Source of the DNA: Hyphomicrobiales bacterium
GTDB taxonomy: Bacteria > Pseudomonadota > Alphaproteobacteria > Rhizobiales > Rhizobiaceae
Direction of reading: 5' to 3'
DNA length: 64,000 nucleotides
Assembly: GCA_900471605.1 (NCBI GenBank)
Contig: UCEY01000006.1
Location: 1 to 64,000 of the forward strand
Below, in pieces: positions 33,571 through 43,266 of this stretch (position 1 is the first letter of the stretch; each line of letters starts with the position of its first letter). A model generated the notes under the pieces. That model searched no databases. It had not been told where the DNA came from and saw only the letters and a list, made by a program, of their open reading frames with translations. The translations under genes and the position numbers were made by a program.

Positions 33571-33838
33571 CGTTCATATATAAGCTATCAAACTAGCGAA
33601 AGGCACCAAGTCGCGTGTTCTTTTTCGAGGCCGATAGCAGCCGCAGTCTAGATCAGCGTGAGAATGCGTCGATTGTGCCGGCGCTCGCTCGATTAGTCAG
33701 TTGCTGCATTCCTGGTCAATCAAGTGAATACATGAACGCGTTGCCGTGCCCTTCGACGTGGCGAGACAATAAGAGAAGCGTTCTAAGGAGCGCGGGGAAC
33801 TGGCGCCAAAAGGCGTTGATTGCAGATCGGATCAGTGG

Positions 33839-35557
33839 ATGCATAGTCATGAGTTGTTGACTGTCGATAGCCTGTCGGTGGCGTTCCGAACGCGCGAGGG
33901 GCTAAAAGCAGTCGTCGAGGACGTAAGCTTTTCTGTAGGGCCGGGCGAGATCGTTGGACTTGTAGGTGAAAGCGGTAGTGGCAAAACTATAACTTCACTC
34001 GCGGTCATGGGCCTGCTGCCGCCGAATGCTGTCGTCACTGGAGGAAAGGTTCTGGCGGAGGGTGTCGATCTTCTGCAACTTTCAGCGTCACAGCTCCGAA
34101 AGTTGCGCGGCAGTCGAATAGCGATGATTTTTCAGGATCCCATGGCCTCTTTGGATCCAATCTTCACCTGCGGAGACCAGATCGTAGAAGCAATTTTGCT
34201 TCACCAAAAAATGAGGAAGTCTGACGCTCGGCGAAAAGCGTCCGAACTTTTGCAGAAGGTATCGATTCCCGATCCGGCACGCGCAATGCGCTCTTATCCA
34301 CACGAGTTGTCAGGTGGTCAGTGCCAGCGAATCATGATCGCCATGGCAGTGGCGTGCAAACCCCACATAATCATTGCTGATGAGCCGACAACGGCGCTCG
34401 ATGTAACTGTGCAAAAGCAGGTTCTAAAGCTTTTACGGGAGCTTAACAACGAAGTCGGGGCGGGCATTCTCCTCATCACTCACGATCTGGGCGTTATCTA
34501 TGAAGTAGCTGACCGGGTTGTTGTAATGTACGGCGGAAAGAAAATGGAAGAAGCCACCACGGCTGAGCTTTTCGCTTCCCCGCAAAACGATTACTCCAAG
34601 GCATTGATAGACTCCATGCCTTCGCTCGGCGCTCGAGCCGAAAGGTTGCCTGTCATCGAGCGTGATTCAGCGGGGGGAGTTCGTAGCGTGCGACCGGTAG
34701 CACGCGCTCACCCATCACGTGAGGAGGCCGGTAATCCAAACGATCAGGTTCCCTTGCTAGAAATAAAGGATCTCTGCAAGTCATACTGGGTGAAGCCTTC
34801 GCCGCTATCAATGCCAGTGGAATTGCGCGCCGTAGATCACGTCAGCCTTTCGATAATGCCGCGCACCACTCTTGGTCTAGTTGGCGAATCCGGATGTGGC
34901 AAGAGTACGCTATCTCGAGCTATCACGCGGCTTTACCGGCCAGACTCAGGACAGATTCTGTTCAAGGGTCGGGACATCGCCTCCCTGACAGAAACTGAAG
35001 TGCGTCCGTTCAGGAGGGAGATCGCAATGGTGTTCCAGAACCCCTACGGCTCGCTCAATCCGCGCGAGTCTGTTGAGCGGCTCATCGAGGCGCCGATGAT
35101 TATCTTTTCAGAGGGAAACGCCGTCGAGCGATCAAGACGGGTGTTGCGTCTGCTAGACGCTGTGGGCCTCCCAGCAGCGGCGGCTCGTAAATATCCACAC
35201 GAATTCTCAGGAGGTCAGCGGCAGCGCATCGCCATTGCTAGGGCGCTCGCACTCAATCCAGCACTAGTCATCTGTGACGAGGCAGTGTCCGCACTTGATG
35301 TCTCGGTTCAAGCCCAAGTGCTAAATCTTCTAAAGGACCTGCAGGCTGAGTTTAATCTGACTTATTTGTTCGTATCCCATGACCTTTCGGTGGTGAGTCA
35401 TATCAGTGACACAGTCGCCGTAATGCAAAAGGGAAAAATCGTGGAATCGGGAGCAGCCGCAGAGGTGTTTTCAAACCCTCGGGAAGCCTACACCCGCATT
35501 CTCATTGAAGCAGTCCCCACCGTCGGCGCATCTGGTCACGAAAGGGAAACGGCATGA
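33839..35557 (+). CDS. Peptide/opine-type ABC transporter, fused dual ATPase
   Basis: A 572-residue protein with two complete ABC ATPase domains in tandem (DppD-DppF or GsiA-like fusion). Domain 1 has Walker A GESGSGKT, signature LSGGQCQR and Walker B IIADEPTTALD. Domain 2 starts at about 305 with GESGCGKST, FSGGQRQR and VICDEAVSALD. Each is followed by an oligopeptide/dipeptide C-terminal segment. It powers import by the two permeases that follow. The ATG lacks a strong ribosome site; its stop overlaps the first permease (ATGA). Confidence 0.94.
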   Translation: MHSHELLTVDSLSVAFRTREGLKAVVEDVSFSVGPGEIVGLVGESGSGKTITSLAVMGLLPPNAVVTGGKVLAEGVDLLQLSASQLRKLRGSRIAMIFQDPMASLDPIFTCGDQIVEAILLHQKMRKSDARRKASELLQKVSIPDPARAMRSYPHELSGGQCQRIMIAMAVACKPHIIIADEPTTALDVTVQKQVLKLLRELNNEVGAGILLITHDLGVIYEVADRVVVMYGGKKMEEATTAELFASPQNDYSKALIDSMPSLGARAERLPVIERDSAGGVRSVRPVARAHPSREEAGNPNDQVPLLEIKDLCKSYWVKPSPLSMPVELRAVDHVSLSIMPRTTLGLVGESGCGKSTLSRAITRLYRPDSGQILFKGRDIASLTETEVRPFRREIAMVFQNPYGSLNPRESVERLIEAPMIIFSEGNAVERSRRVLRLLDAVGLPAAAARKYPHEFSGGQRQRIAIARALALNPALVICDEAVSALDVSVQAQVLNLLKDLQAEFNLTYLFVSHDLSVVSHISDTVAVMQKGKIVESGAAAEVFSNPREAYTRILIEAVPTVGASGHERETA

Positions 35558-36531
35558 GGGCCACCCTTTTAGGAGTTATATTTCTGCTTGGGCGAAAGCT
35601 TTTGGTCGCCGTTGTTCAGCTTTACGTTGTCGCAACGCTGATCTTCTCGATCATGTATATAATGCCCGGTGATCCCGTGCTTCTGCTGCTTGGTGCAGAT
35701 AGCAACCCAACGCCAGAAGCAATTGCGGCGATGCGTCACCAACTTGGTCTTGATCAGCCTGTCTTGGCTCAGTATTTCGATTGGCTCTGGAACGCATTGC
35801 ACCTCGATTTCGGTAGCTCCCTCACAAATGGCTATCCGGTCGCCGGTTACGTGGCCGAAAACCTCCCCCGAACCCTCGAACTGGCACTCACAGCGATCGT
35901 AATTGCTATTTTAGTTGGAGTTCCGCTGGGAATAGCGGCTGCTTTAAAGCGGGGCAGTGCGCGCGACACCATCCTCACGTCACTTGCCACAGTGGGTATA
36001 TCAGTACCGGTCTACATCGCCGGGACGCTTATGGTGCTATTTTTTAGTATCAAGCTCGGCTGGTTGCCGGCCAGCGGGTACACTGATGTGTCACGAAGCT
36101 TGAGCCTGCACCTTAGCAAGCTTGTACTGCCAGCGGCTACGCTTGGGATCGGCCTTGCCGCATCGATTGCCCGCATGACTCGTTCGTCGATGCTGGAGAT
36201 CCTCGGTCGCGATTTCGTCCGTGCGTTGCGGGCCAAGGGCATGCCGGAAGGTCAGATTATCTGGCAGCATGTGCTGCGCAACGCAGCGATACCCATCATT
36301 ACAATCATCGGCCTTCAGCTTGGGAACCTCATCGGCGGTACAGTTCTCGTGGAAGCCGTTTTTAACTGGCCAGGCCTGAGCACGCTGCTCGTCACCGCAG
36401 TGTCAGCACGCAACTATCCGCTAGTGCAGGGCGCGATGCTGGCGATCGCTGCGGCATTCATTCTAATCAACCTCGTCGTCGAGCTGCTTTACAACATCCT
36501 CGACCCTCGTATACGGAGGAAGCGGTCTTGA
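35554..36531 (+). CDS. ABC transporter permease, DppB type
   Basis: A 325-residue BPD-transport inner-membrane protein with six predicted membrane segments. It has the N-terminal IFSIMYIMPGDPVLLLLG motif of DppB/OppB proteins and the coupling-helix EAA loop ALRAKGMPEGQIIWQHVLRNAAIPIITIIG. It overlaps both neighbours by 4 bp, so all transporter genes are translationally coupled. Confidence 0.94.
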   Translation: MRATLLGVIFLLGRKLLVAVVQLYVVATLIFSIMYIMPGDPVLLLLGADSNPTPEAIAAMRHQLGLDQPVLAQYFDWLWNALHLDFGSSLTNGYPVAGYVAENLPRTLELALTAIVIAILVGVPLGIAAALKRGSARDTILTSLATVGISVPVYIAGTLMVLFFSIKLGWLPASGYTDVSRSLSLHLSKLVLPAATLGIGLAASIARMTRSSMLEILGRDFVRALRAKGMPEGQIIWQHVLRNAAIPIITIIGLQLGNLIGGTVLVEAVFNWPGLSTLLVTAVSARNYPLVQGAMLAIAAAFILINLVVELLYNILDPRIRRKRS

Positions 36532-37367
36532 CTTCTGCGTCAATCCCACGAGCCATGCGTGGCCAGCCGGCATTCGCCTTTAGTGTGGCTCTCATCGCAA
36601 TGGTCGCCAGCATTGGTGTGTTTGGCGGTCTCCTTGCCCCACAGGATCCCTTCCTCATCCAGTCCCAACTCGTGAACCAGGGATCGAGCGCATCCCACTG
36701 GTTGGGCACCGATGAATTCGGTCGGGATCTCTTAAGCCGATTATTAATAGGCGTGCAGCCGACCCTCATTGTAGCGATAGGGGCAACCGCGATCGCAGCA
36801 GTCTTCGGTACCATGTTTGGCATCGCTGGGGCCCACGGGCGCCCTGTAACGCAGTTCATTATCATGCGTTGCGTTGACATCATGTTGAGTTTCCCTCCGA
36901 TCTTGCTCGCCCTTTTAGCTGTTGGCTTCTGGCAGAGCGGCGTTCTGAGCCTCATCGTCGTCATCGGAGTTGTCTATATTCCGCAGTTTGCACGCGTCGC
37001 CCATTCCGCCACGTTGCAGGTAAGCCGCATGGAGTTCATGGAGGCGGAACGGGCGATGGGTGCCTCCACAGCGCGCGTCATCTTCAACGCGATCCTTCCC
37101 AATATCCTCGCACCACTGGTTGTTCAGGCGACGCTGACAGTTGCCGCTGCCATCCTGCTCGAGTCGGGATTAAGCTTTCTCGGCCTTGGTATTGTGCCGC
37201 CTCAACCGTCGTGGGGACAGATGATTGGCACGGCGCGCGGCTATCTTGCGCAAAACCCAATGTACGTAATCTGGCCCTCACTTCTTCTCGGGGTAACCAT
37301 TCTAGCCATCAACGTGGCGGGAGATAGGCTGCGCGATATTCTAGATCCACGTCTCAGGCAGGAATAA
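36528..37367 (+). CDS. ABC transporter permease, DppC type
   Basis: A 279-residue permease with the DppC hallmark HWLGTDEFGRDLLSRLLIG near residue 60 and the EAA loop EAERAMGASTARVIFNAILPNILAPLVV. It starts with TTG overlapping the DppB-type stop. It pairs with the preceding permease to form the channel. Confidence 0.93.
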   Translation: MTSASIPRAMRGQPAFAFSVALIAMVASIGVFGGLLAPQDPFLIQSQLVNQGSSASHWLGTDEFGRDLLSRLLIGVQPTLIVAIGATAIAAVFGTMFGIAGAHGRPVTQFIIMRCVDIMLSFPPILLALLAVGFWQSGVLSLIVVIGVVYIPQFARVAHSATLQVSRMEFMEAERAMGASTARVIFNAILPNILAPLVVQATLTVAAAILLESGLSFLGLGIVPPQPSWGQMIGTARGYLAQNPMYVIWPSLLLGVTILAINVAGDRLRDILDPRLRQE

Positions 37368-37416
37368 CTGACATGGATACTAATTCCGGAAGTCAACAAG
37401 CGAAAAGGGGAACATC

Positions 37417-38952
37417 ATGAAAAGTAGGATTCTGGCAATGAGTCTGGCGCTCGCATCGAGCGTCTTTTCCCAGAAGGCATTCGCAGACGGCGGTACCTTG
37501 TATTACGGCTTATCGAGCGAGCCACCATCACTCGAAACAATGGTGAACTCGGGAACGTCGGAGCGTACCGTCAATTTGTCTATTCACCGCGGTCTTTTGA
37601 ATTACGGCATCGACGGGAAACTTACGCCAGAATTAGCGGAAAGCTATGACGTCAAGCCAGGCGCGCTTGAGTATACATTTAAACTCCGTGACGCCAAGTT
37701 TCATGACGGCTCGGCTGTCACATCGGCGGACGTCAAAGCCACCCTCGAACGCATCATAGCGAAGGGGGCCAAAGCTGCTAACAACAGTGAGCTTAAGGTC
37801 ATTAAAGAAATCGACACGCCAGATCCGAAAACCGTCATTCTCCGACTATCGCACCCTTTCATCCCTCTTTTGGATTATCTTGCGTTGCCTGAACAGGTCG
37901 TCCTTCCAGCCGCATGGATCAAGGAACATGGCTCTGACCCAAAGGCTGCTCCGACAGTTGGCGCTGGTCCGTATAAATTTGTGAAGTGGGATCGCGGTCG
38001 GGAGATCGAAGTCACAAAGTTTCAGGGCTATTTTGCAAAGGAACGCCCTTATCTGGACGAAATTCACTATGTCTTCTATCCGAATGCGGAAACTCGCGTA
38101 AACGCCCTCAAATCGGGCGATGTGGATATTATCGAGTATGTCCCCTGGAAGGATGAAAAGGCTATCCAGGCCGATCCGAATTTGAAGCTCGATTGCACGG
38201 CGGGGCCGTTCATGGCTTTGCAGTTCAACACGCAATCGGGACCGTTTTCGAAGCCCGAGGTGCGTCAGGCAGTGGCATACGCAATTGACCGTCAAGCGGT
38301 TATCAACACCGCATTCAACGGAGTTGGTACTCCAATCTACGGACCTCCTATTCCACACGGTTACATGGGCTATTCGGAGGCAAATGCACGTTACTTCACA
38401 CACGACCCCGCTAAGGCCAAGAAGATGCTAGCCGACGCCGGCTACCCTGATGGCTTCGAGGTCCGGTTGCTGTCGACTGCGCAGTACGACTTTCACCAGA
38501 ATACAGCAGTCGTCGTGCAATCAGACCTCGCTAAGATCGGGATTAAAGTGAAGCTTGATCTCCCGGACTGGGCGGGTCGCATGGGCAAGGCGTCAAAGGG
38601 TGACTATGATTTCATGGTCGCGGGGACCGGCGGCGATATCATTGATGCCGATTGGATGAGCAGCTTCTACTACGGGGGCGAAAATCTGGTACGGCTTAAC
38701 AGCTCACCTTATTTCAACGATCTGAGCATGAACGAAATGCTCGACAAAGGGCGCATCACTCTCGATCCGGCTCTCAGGAGCGAAATCTATCAGGCGTTTG
38801 GGAAGCGCGCGAATGAATTGTCCCCGATCGTCGCGATGATGTTCCGCGATCAATGCTATGCGACGCGTAAGAACGTTGATGGCTTTAGGAACCTCCCGGG
38901 TTTTCTAAGTTTTCTTTCCGGTATCTCGATCGAATACACAAAGCTGCAGTGA
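37417..38952 (+). CDS. Extracytoplasmic solute-binding protein, SBP_bac_5 family
   Basis: A 511-residue periplasmic binding protein. The signal peptide (about residues 1-23) ends in QKAFA before DGG. Family motifs include the RTVNLSIHRGLLNYGIDGKLTPELAESYDV start of the mature domain and FKLRDAKFHDGSAVTSADVK. It delivers peptides, opines or other amino compounds to the ABC permeases. Last gene of the transporter operon; a strong hairpin follows the stop immediately. Confidence 0.94.
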   Translation: MKSRILAMSLALASSVFSQKAFADGGTLYYGLSSEPPSLETMVNSGTSERTVNLSIHRGLLNYGIDGKLTPELAESYDVKPGALEYTFKLRDAKFHDGSAVTSADVKATLERIIAKGAKAANNSELKVIKEIDTPDPKTVILRLSHPFIPLLDYLALPEQVVLPAAWIKEHGSDPKAAPTVGAGPYKFVKWDRGREIEVTKFQGYFAKERPYLDEIHYVFYPNAETRVNALKSGDVDIIEYVPWKDEKAIQADPNLKLDCTAGPFMALQFNTQSGPFSKPEVRQAVAYAIDRQAVINTAFNGVGTPIYGPPIPHGYMGYSEANARYFTHDPAKAKKMLADAGYPDGFEVRLLSTAQYDFHQNTAVVVQSDLAKIGIKVKLDLPDWAGRMGKASKGDYDFMVAGTGGDIIDADWMSSFYYGGENLVRLNSSPYFNDLSMNEMLDKGRITLDPALRSEIYQAFGKRANELSPIVAMMFRDQCYATRKNVDGFRNLPGFLSFLSGISIEYTKLQ

Positions 38953-38956
38953 TGAG

Positions 38957-38992
38957 TGCGCGGTCACCGGATCGGGATCTGGTGACCGCGCA
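38957..38992 (+). terminator. Hairpin after the solute-binding protein gene
   Basis: TGCGCGGTCACC (38957-38968) pairs perfectly with GGTGACCGCGCA (38981-38992). No T-run follows, so it may act as a partial terminator or an mRNA 3' stabiliser, common after binding-protein genes whose product is needed in excess. Confidence 0.7.
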
Positions 38993-39110
38993 ATCGAGTT
39001 TGGGACATCGCCGCTGCTCTCAAATTCCCGCAGTGCCTCGTGTTGTCGAACAGCCACTATCAAGCGCATGGGTTAGACGATAGCGCCCATATCTCAAGGA
39101 CAGATCCGCA

Positions 39111-40145
39111 ATGACTTGGCAACCAGCGTGCAACCGCTACGAATCCATGAAATATAACCGCTGCGGCCGTTCGGGTCTCAAGCTTCCGGCGATTTCGCTC
39201 GGCCTCTGGCACAATTTTGGCGAGGACACGCCGCATGACCGCAAGGTTGCGATCTGCCGTAAGGCTTTCGATCTCGGCATCACCCATTTCGACCTCGCCA
39301 ACAATTATGGCCCGCTGCCGGGAAGTGCGGAAACGGCGTTCGGCCAGATCCTGCACGAAGACTTCAAGGGCTATCGCGACGAACTGATCATCTCGACGAA
39401 GGCCGGCTACAACATGTGGCCGGGCCCATATGGTGAATGGGGAAGCCGCAAGTACTTGATCTCGTCTTGCGACCAGAGCCTAAAGCGCTTGGGCCTCGAC
39501 TATGTCGATATTTTCTATTCGCACCGTTTCGACCCGGACACGCCGCTCGAAGAGACCTGCGGGGCGCTGGATTACATGGTCCGCTCGGGCAGGGCGCTCT
39601 ATGTTGGCATCTCGTCCTACAACTCGAAGCGCACCCAGGAAGCAACGGCGATCCTGAAGGAGCTCGGCACGCCAATCCTTATCCATCAGCCGAGCTATTC
39701 GATGATCAATCGTTGGGTCGAGAAAGATGGCCTGCTCGACACGCTCGATGATCTCGGTATCGGCTCGATCGTCTTTTCGCCGCTGGCCCAAGGCATGCTG
39801 ACGTCGAAATATCTTAATGGGATCCCTGAAGAAAGCCGTGCGGCGCAGGGCAAGTCGCTCCGCCCCACTTTTTTGGATGACAAGAATATTGCCAACCTCA
39901 AGGCGCTCAACACTATTGCCGAAAGGCGTGGCCAGACGCTGGCGCAGATGGCAATCGCTTGGGTTCTGCGTGGCGGTCGCGTGACAACTGCCTTGGTCGG
40001 TGCGAGCCGCCCAGAACAGGTCGAGGATAGCGTCAGGTCCCTCGACAACCTCAACTTCACGGAAGCGGAACTGGCCGAAATAGATACTCATGCCAAGGAT
40101 GCCGATATCAACCTGTGGGCGGCATCAGCGGAGCTGAGTTCCTGA
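39111..40145 (+). CDS. Aldo-keto reductase, YghZ/MgrA-like
   Basis: A 344-residue NADPH-dependent aldo-keto reductase of the L-glyceraldehyde-3-phosphate reductase (YghZ) type. It begins MTWQPACNRYESMKYNRCGRSGLKLPAISLGLWHNFG, strongly family-specific, which fixes the start. The catalytic tetrad is visible: Asp and Tyr in HFDLANNYGP, Lys in IISTKAGYNM and His in IFYSHRFD. It could reduce an aldehyde arising from the imported compound or detoxify methylglyoxal. It lies 158 bp after the binding-protein gene. Confidence 0.94.
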   Translation: MTWQPACNRYESMKYNRCGRSGLKLPAISLGLWHNFGEDTPHDRKVAICRKAFDLGITHFDLANNYGPLPGSAETAFGQILHEDFKGYRDELIISTKAGYNMWPGPYGEWGSRKYLISSCDQSLKRLGLDYVDIFYSHRFDPDTPLEETCGALDYMVRSGRALYVGISSYNSKRTQEATAILKELGTPILIHQPSYSMINRWVEKDGLLDTLDDLGIGSIVFSPLAQGMLTSKYLNGIPEESRAAQGKSLRPTFLDDKNIANLKALNTIAERRGQTLAQMAIAWVLRGGRVTTALVGASRPEQVEDSVRSLDNLNFTEAELAEIDTHAKDADINLWAASAELSS

Positions 40146-40238
40146 CCCCTTGGAGAGGCTCGGAAGAAAGCGGCAAGGTACGCGTAGTTGTAGCAACATC
40201 ACCTCCCGAGCAGCTGCATCACACCTATCTTGCGCTAG

Positions 40239-40272
40239 GCGGGTCTCAGAAGGGCGGCATTCTGAGACCCGC
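40239..40272. repeat. 13-bp perfect hairpin between two oxidoreductase genes
   Basis: GCGGGTCTCAGAA (40239-40251) pairs with TTCTGAGACCCGC (40260-40272) around an 8-base loop. No T-tract follows. It sits in the 238-bp gap before the alcohol dehydrogenase gene and may be an mRNA processing or stability element. Confidence 0.7.
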
Positions 40273-40383
40273 TGCCTATCGGGCTCGGAAGGTCAACTTA
40301 CTGACCGCTTATTTCCGTGGCGAGAAAAGGACCGAATTCGTCCCCATTAAGCGGACGATGTAGAACCAGACAAGAGGTGGTAA

Positions 40384-41538
40384 ATGATCAATTTTACTTA
40401 TTGCAACCCAACCGAGATCAAGTTCGGAAAGGGCCAGATTGCTGCAATCGCGGAGTTGATCCCGGAGAATGCCCGGATTTTCCTACTCTACGGCGGCGGG
40501 AGCATCAAGAAAAATGGCGTGTACAACCAAGTGATGGACGCGCTTTCCGGACGTGTAGTGGATGAGTTTAACGGCGTTGAGGCCAACCCTCACTACGAAA
40601 CTCTGCAGGTAGCATCGAGGCTGGCGATGTTGAAGGGCAGCACCTTTGTGCTGGGTGCCGGTGGGGGGTCTGTGATTGACGCTGCGAAGTTCTTGGCAGC
40701 CATGATCGCGACTGGAAAGGACGATCCCTGGGACGATCTTCTCAAGCACCCGGAAGACGTTCGTCCTTTGCCGAACGGAGCTGTACTTACGCTTCCAGCA
40801 ACAGGCTCTGAAAGTAATCCCGTTTCCGTCATTTCCAGCGTTAGACGGCAATTGAAGGTCCCGTTCTCCAACCAGGCGGCACGACCGAAATTTGCCATAA
40901 TGGACCCGACAACGATGCAGAGTCTGTCGCGGCGACAGCTCGAAAACGGCGTTGTCGACGCATTCACCCATGTGCTGGAGCAGTATTTGACCAGGCCGGT
41001 CAACACGCCTGTACAATACGGTTTCAGCGAGACGGTTCTTGAAGTTCTAATCGAGTGGGGTCCGAAACTCGTTGAAACACGGTCAGAGGAGGCTTGTGAG
41101 AACGTGATGTGGGCGGCCAACCAAGCGCTTAACGGGCTGATTGGCGCCGGCGTTCCGCAGGATTGGTCGACACACATGATCGGCCATGCGATTACGGCGA
41201 TCTACGGTGTGGATCATGCTCGCACCCTGTCCATGATCATGCCGTCAGTTTTCCGATATTGCCTCAACACGAAGGCGCCTATGCTGGCGCGTTACGCGCG
41301 CCGCGTTTGGAAATCAGACCAATTAGACGACGTAAAGGCGGCGGAACAGGCCATTGTCAGGACGGAAGAGTTCATGGCGCATATGGGTTGTCCGGTTCGG
41401 ATCTCCCAGCAAGACGCTCTTGAAGTTGATGTCGAGGCGCTGGTGTCTCATCTGGAAAAGGCTGGCCACACGGAACTTGGTGAGAACCAAGACATTCGGC
41501 CGGAGGACGTTCGTAAGATCCTTTCAATGGCTGCATAA
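40384..41538 (+). CDS. Iron-type alcohol dehydrogenase, YqhD-like
   Basis: A 384-residue member of the iron-containing alcohol dehydrogenase family, close to butanol/YqhD NADPH-dependent aldehyde reductases. It has the dinucleotide-binding GAGGGSVIDAAKFLA, the ATGSESNPVSVIS loop and the metal-binding residues in VVDAFTHVLEQYL, THMIGHAITA and GVDHARTLS. It starts at ATG after an AGAGGTGG ribosome site. It may act on an aldehyde or keto product of the island's substrate. Confidence 0.94.
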   Translation: MINFTYCNPTEIKFGKGQIAAIAELIPENARIFLLYGGGSIKKNGVYNQVMDALSGRVVDEFNGVEANPHYETLQVASRLAMLKGSTFVLGAGGGSVIDAAKFLAAMIATGKDDPWDDLLKHPEDVRPLPNGAVLTLPATGSESNPVSVISSVRRQLKVPFSNQAARPKFAIMDPTTMQSLSRRQLENGVVDAFTHVLEQYLTRPVNTPVQYGFSETVLEVLIEWGPKLVETRSEEACENVMWAANQALNGLIGAGVPQDWSTHMIGHAITAIYGVDHARTLSMIMPSVFRYCLNTKAPMLARYARRVWKSDQLDDVKAAEQAIVRTEEFMAHMGCPVRISQQDALEVDVEALVSHLEKAGHTELGENQDIRPEDVRKILSMAA

Positions 41539-41723
41539 TGAGCGGTCTCGATTATCCGGAAGTGTTGGACCTGCTCAAGGTGACCCGCTGTAAGCCTGCA
41601 TTGCTTTCACGCTGGGGAATTGGTCGACGCGATGTTCCTTGTGCCATCGCGGTGGCATTAACCTGAGGGTTGAGCAAGCGGAAGAGCTTTATGCAGACTT
41701 CAATTTTCAAGGGAATGCAGACT

Positions 41724-43154
41724 ATGAATCAGTCCCATGCAGTTTTGTCGCAACAGGCAACGTTTCTACAGTCGGTTGAGACTTATATGGATCGGGCTTT
41801 CGAGTATCTGTCGCTTGCAGAGGGTCTTGGCGAGCGTATCCGGGCCTGCAATTCGACCTATACAGTGAGGTTTGGGGTTCGTTTGCGCGGGCGCATGCAC
41901 AGCTTCACCGGCTGGCGCTCGGTTCACAGCGAGCATGTTGAGCCGGCAAAAGGAGGCATTCGCTACGATCCATCGGCGAATGCGGAAGAGGTTGAGGCCT
42001 TGGCGGCGTTGATGAGCTTAAAATGCGCGCTTGTCGACATTCCTTTCGGTGGTTCGAAGGGCGCTCTGCGCATTGATCCGAAGGACTGGGACGTCCACGA
42101 ATTGGAGCGCATCACCCGCCGCTTCACCCAGGAACTGGCCAAGCGCAATCTGATCTCTCCGGGTCGTAACGTGCCGGCGCCCGACATGGGAACAGGCGAG
42201 CGGGAGATGGCTTGGATGGCGGACGAGTATAAACGGACCGGTCCTTCCGACATCGTCAACGCAAACGCCTGTGTGACGGGTAAGCCTCTCTCGAGCGGGG
42301 GCATTGCGGGGCGCACGGAAGCGACTGGAAGAGGCGTCCAATACGCAATCCAATGCTTTCTTCGCGATACCCGACACAATGGCGTGAAGGGGAAGCGGGA
42401 CCTTTCCCAAATGACGATTGCCGTCCAGGGCTTCGGGAACGTCGGCTATCACGCAGCCAAATTCCTGAGCGAAGACAACGGCGCCAAGATTGTTTGCGTG
42501 ATTGAGCGGGACGGATATGTCTGGAACGCCGCGGGCTTGAACATCGAGGCGCTGAAGCAGCATCAGTTAGCAACCGGCAGCCTCCTAGGCTTTCCCGGCG
42601 CTTCGTCTTACATAGACACTGCGGCGGGCCTTGCAGTGGAGTGCGACATCCTGGTCCCGGCTGCCATGGAGGCGGCAATCACTTGGTCCAATTGCCAGGA
42701 CATCCGTGCCGCGATGATCGTCGAAGCGGCGAATGGTCCAATCACCGCTGACGCAGAGCCCATCCTGCGGGAGCGTGGCATTGTTGTTCTCCCGGACTTA
42801 CTTGTAAATGCCGGCGGCGTCATCGTCAGTTACTTTGAATGGGTCAAAAACCTGACACATATGCCCTTCGGCTTGATGGAACGCAGGCGCAGAGAACGGC
42901 GCAACGTGCAGATTGCGTCCGCCCTGGAGGCCATGACGGGCAACGTATTCCCCCTCGATATGCGCAACGAATTCATGGAAGGAGGAGGCGAGGTTGACCT
43001 TGTCCGGTCCGGCCTCGAGGACATCATGTCAGCGGCCTATGAACGCATATCGCATTTGTTGCAGATGCGCCCAGAATTAGGCGATTTCAGAACAGCCGCT
43101 TACTGCATCGCTCTCAATCGCATCGCGGACGCATACAAGGCCATCGGGATTTAG
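41724..43154 (+). CDS. Glu/Leu/Phe/Val-type amino-acid dehydrogenase
   Basis: A protein of about 476 residues from MNQSHAVL at 41724, which has an AAGGGA ribosome site; in-frame starts at 41691 and 41715 are possible. Active-site features are present: GGIRYDPSANAEEVEALAALMSLK, PFGGSKGALRIDP with the catalytic Lys, NVPAPDMGTGEREMAW with the catalytic Asp, and a GFGNVGYHAAKFL Rossmann motif. It oxidatively deaminates glutamate or a related amino acid to a keto acid. It ends 112 bp before traR on the same strand, so read-through could link nutrient catabolism to TraR synthesis. Confidence 0.92.
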   Translation: MNQSHAVLSQQATFLQSVETYMDRAFEYLSLAEGLGERIRACNSTYTVRFGVRLRGRMHSFTGWRSVHSEHVEPAKGGIRYDPSANAEEVEALAALMSLKCALVDIPFGGSKGALRIDPKDWDVHELERITRRFTQELAKRNLISPGRNVPAPDMGTGEREMAWMADEYKRTGPSDIVNANACVTGKPLSSGGIAGRTEATGRGVQYAIQCFLRDTRHNGVKGKRDLSQMTIAVQGFGNVGYHAAKFLSEDNGAKIVCVIERDGYVWNAAGLNIEALKQHQLATGSLLGFPGASSYIDTAAGLAVECDILVPAAMEAAITWSNCQDIRAAMIVEAANGPITADAEPILRERGIVVLPDLLVNAGGVIVSYFEWVKNLTHMPFGLMERRRRERRNVQIASALEAMTGNVFPLDMRNEFMEGGGEVDLVRSGLEDIMSAAYERISHLLQMRPELGDFRTAAYCIALNRIADAYKAIGI

Positions 43155-43266
43155 GAATAAGTTCCATAAGCTATCTTATGCAATCTAAAGTTGCATTTAC
43201 GCAACAGCCCCACTATAAGGAGCCTCGTGTGATCTGTCCCACCTGAAACTGGTACGGAGTATCTAA
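43155..43266 (+). promoter_or_regulatory. traR leader with two inverted repeats
   Basis: Two small dyads lie upstream of traR: CATAAG-CTAT-CTTATG (43165-43180) and GTTGC-ATTTAC-GCAAC (43190-43205). There is no tra box and no strong terminator between the upstream dehydrogenase and traR. They may be operators or leader hairpins. Confidence 0.5.

Larger units (their letters stand above)
33293..33838. promoter_or_regulatory. Divergent control region of the catabolic island
   Basis: An approximately 545-bp gap between the oxidoreductase operon (minus) and the ABC transporter operon (plus). It contains the second copy of the 16-bp element (33335-33350), several NAATGGCGCA-like motifs (33485-33498 and, reversed, 33548-33560) and a strong plus-strand promoter at 33541-33570. 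No gene is convincing. Confidence 0.65.
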
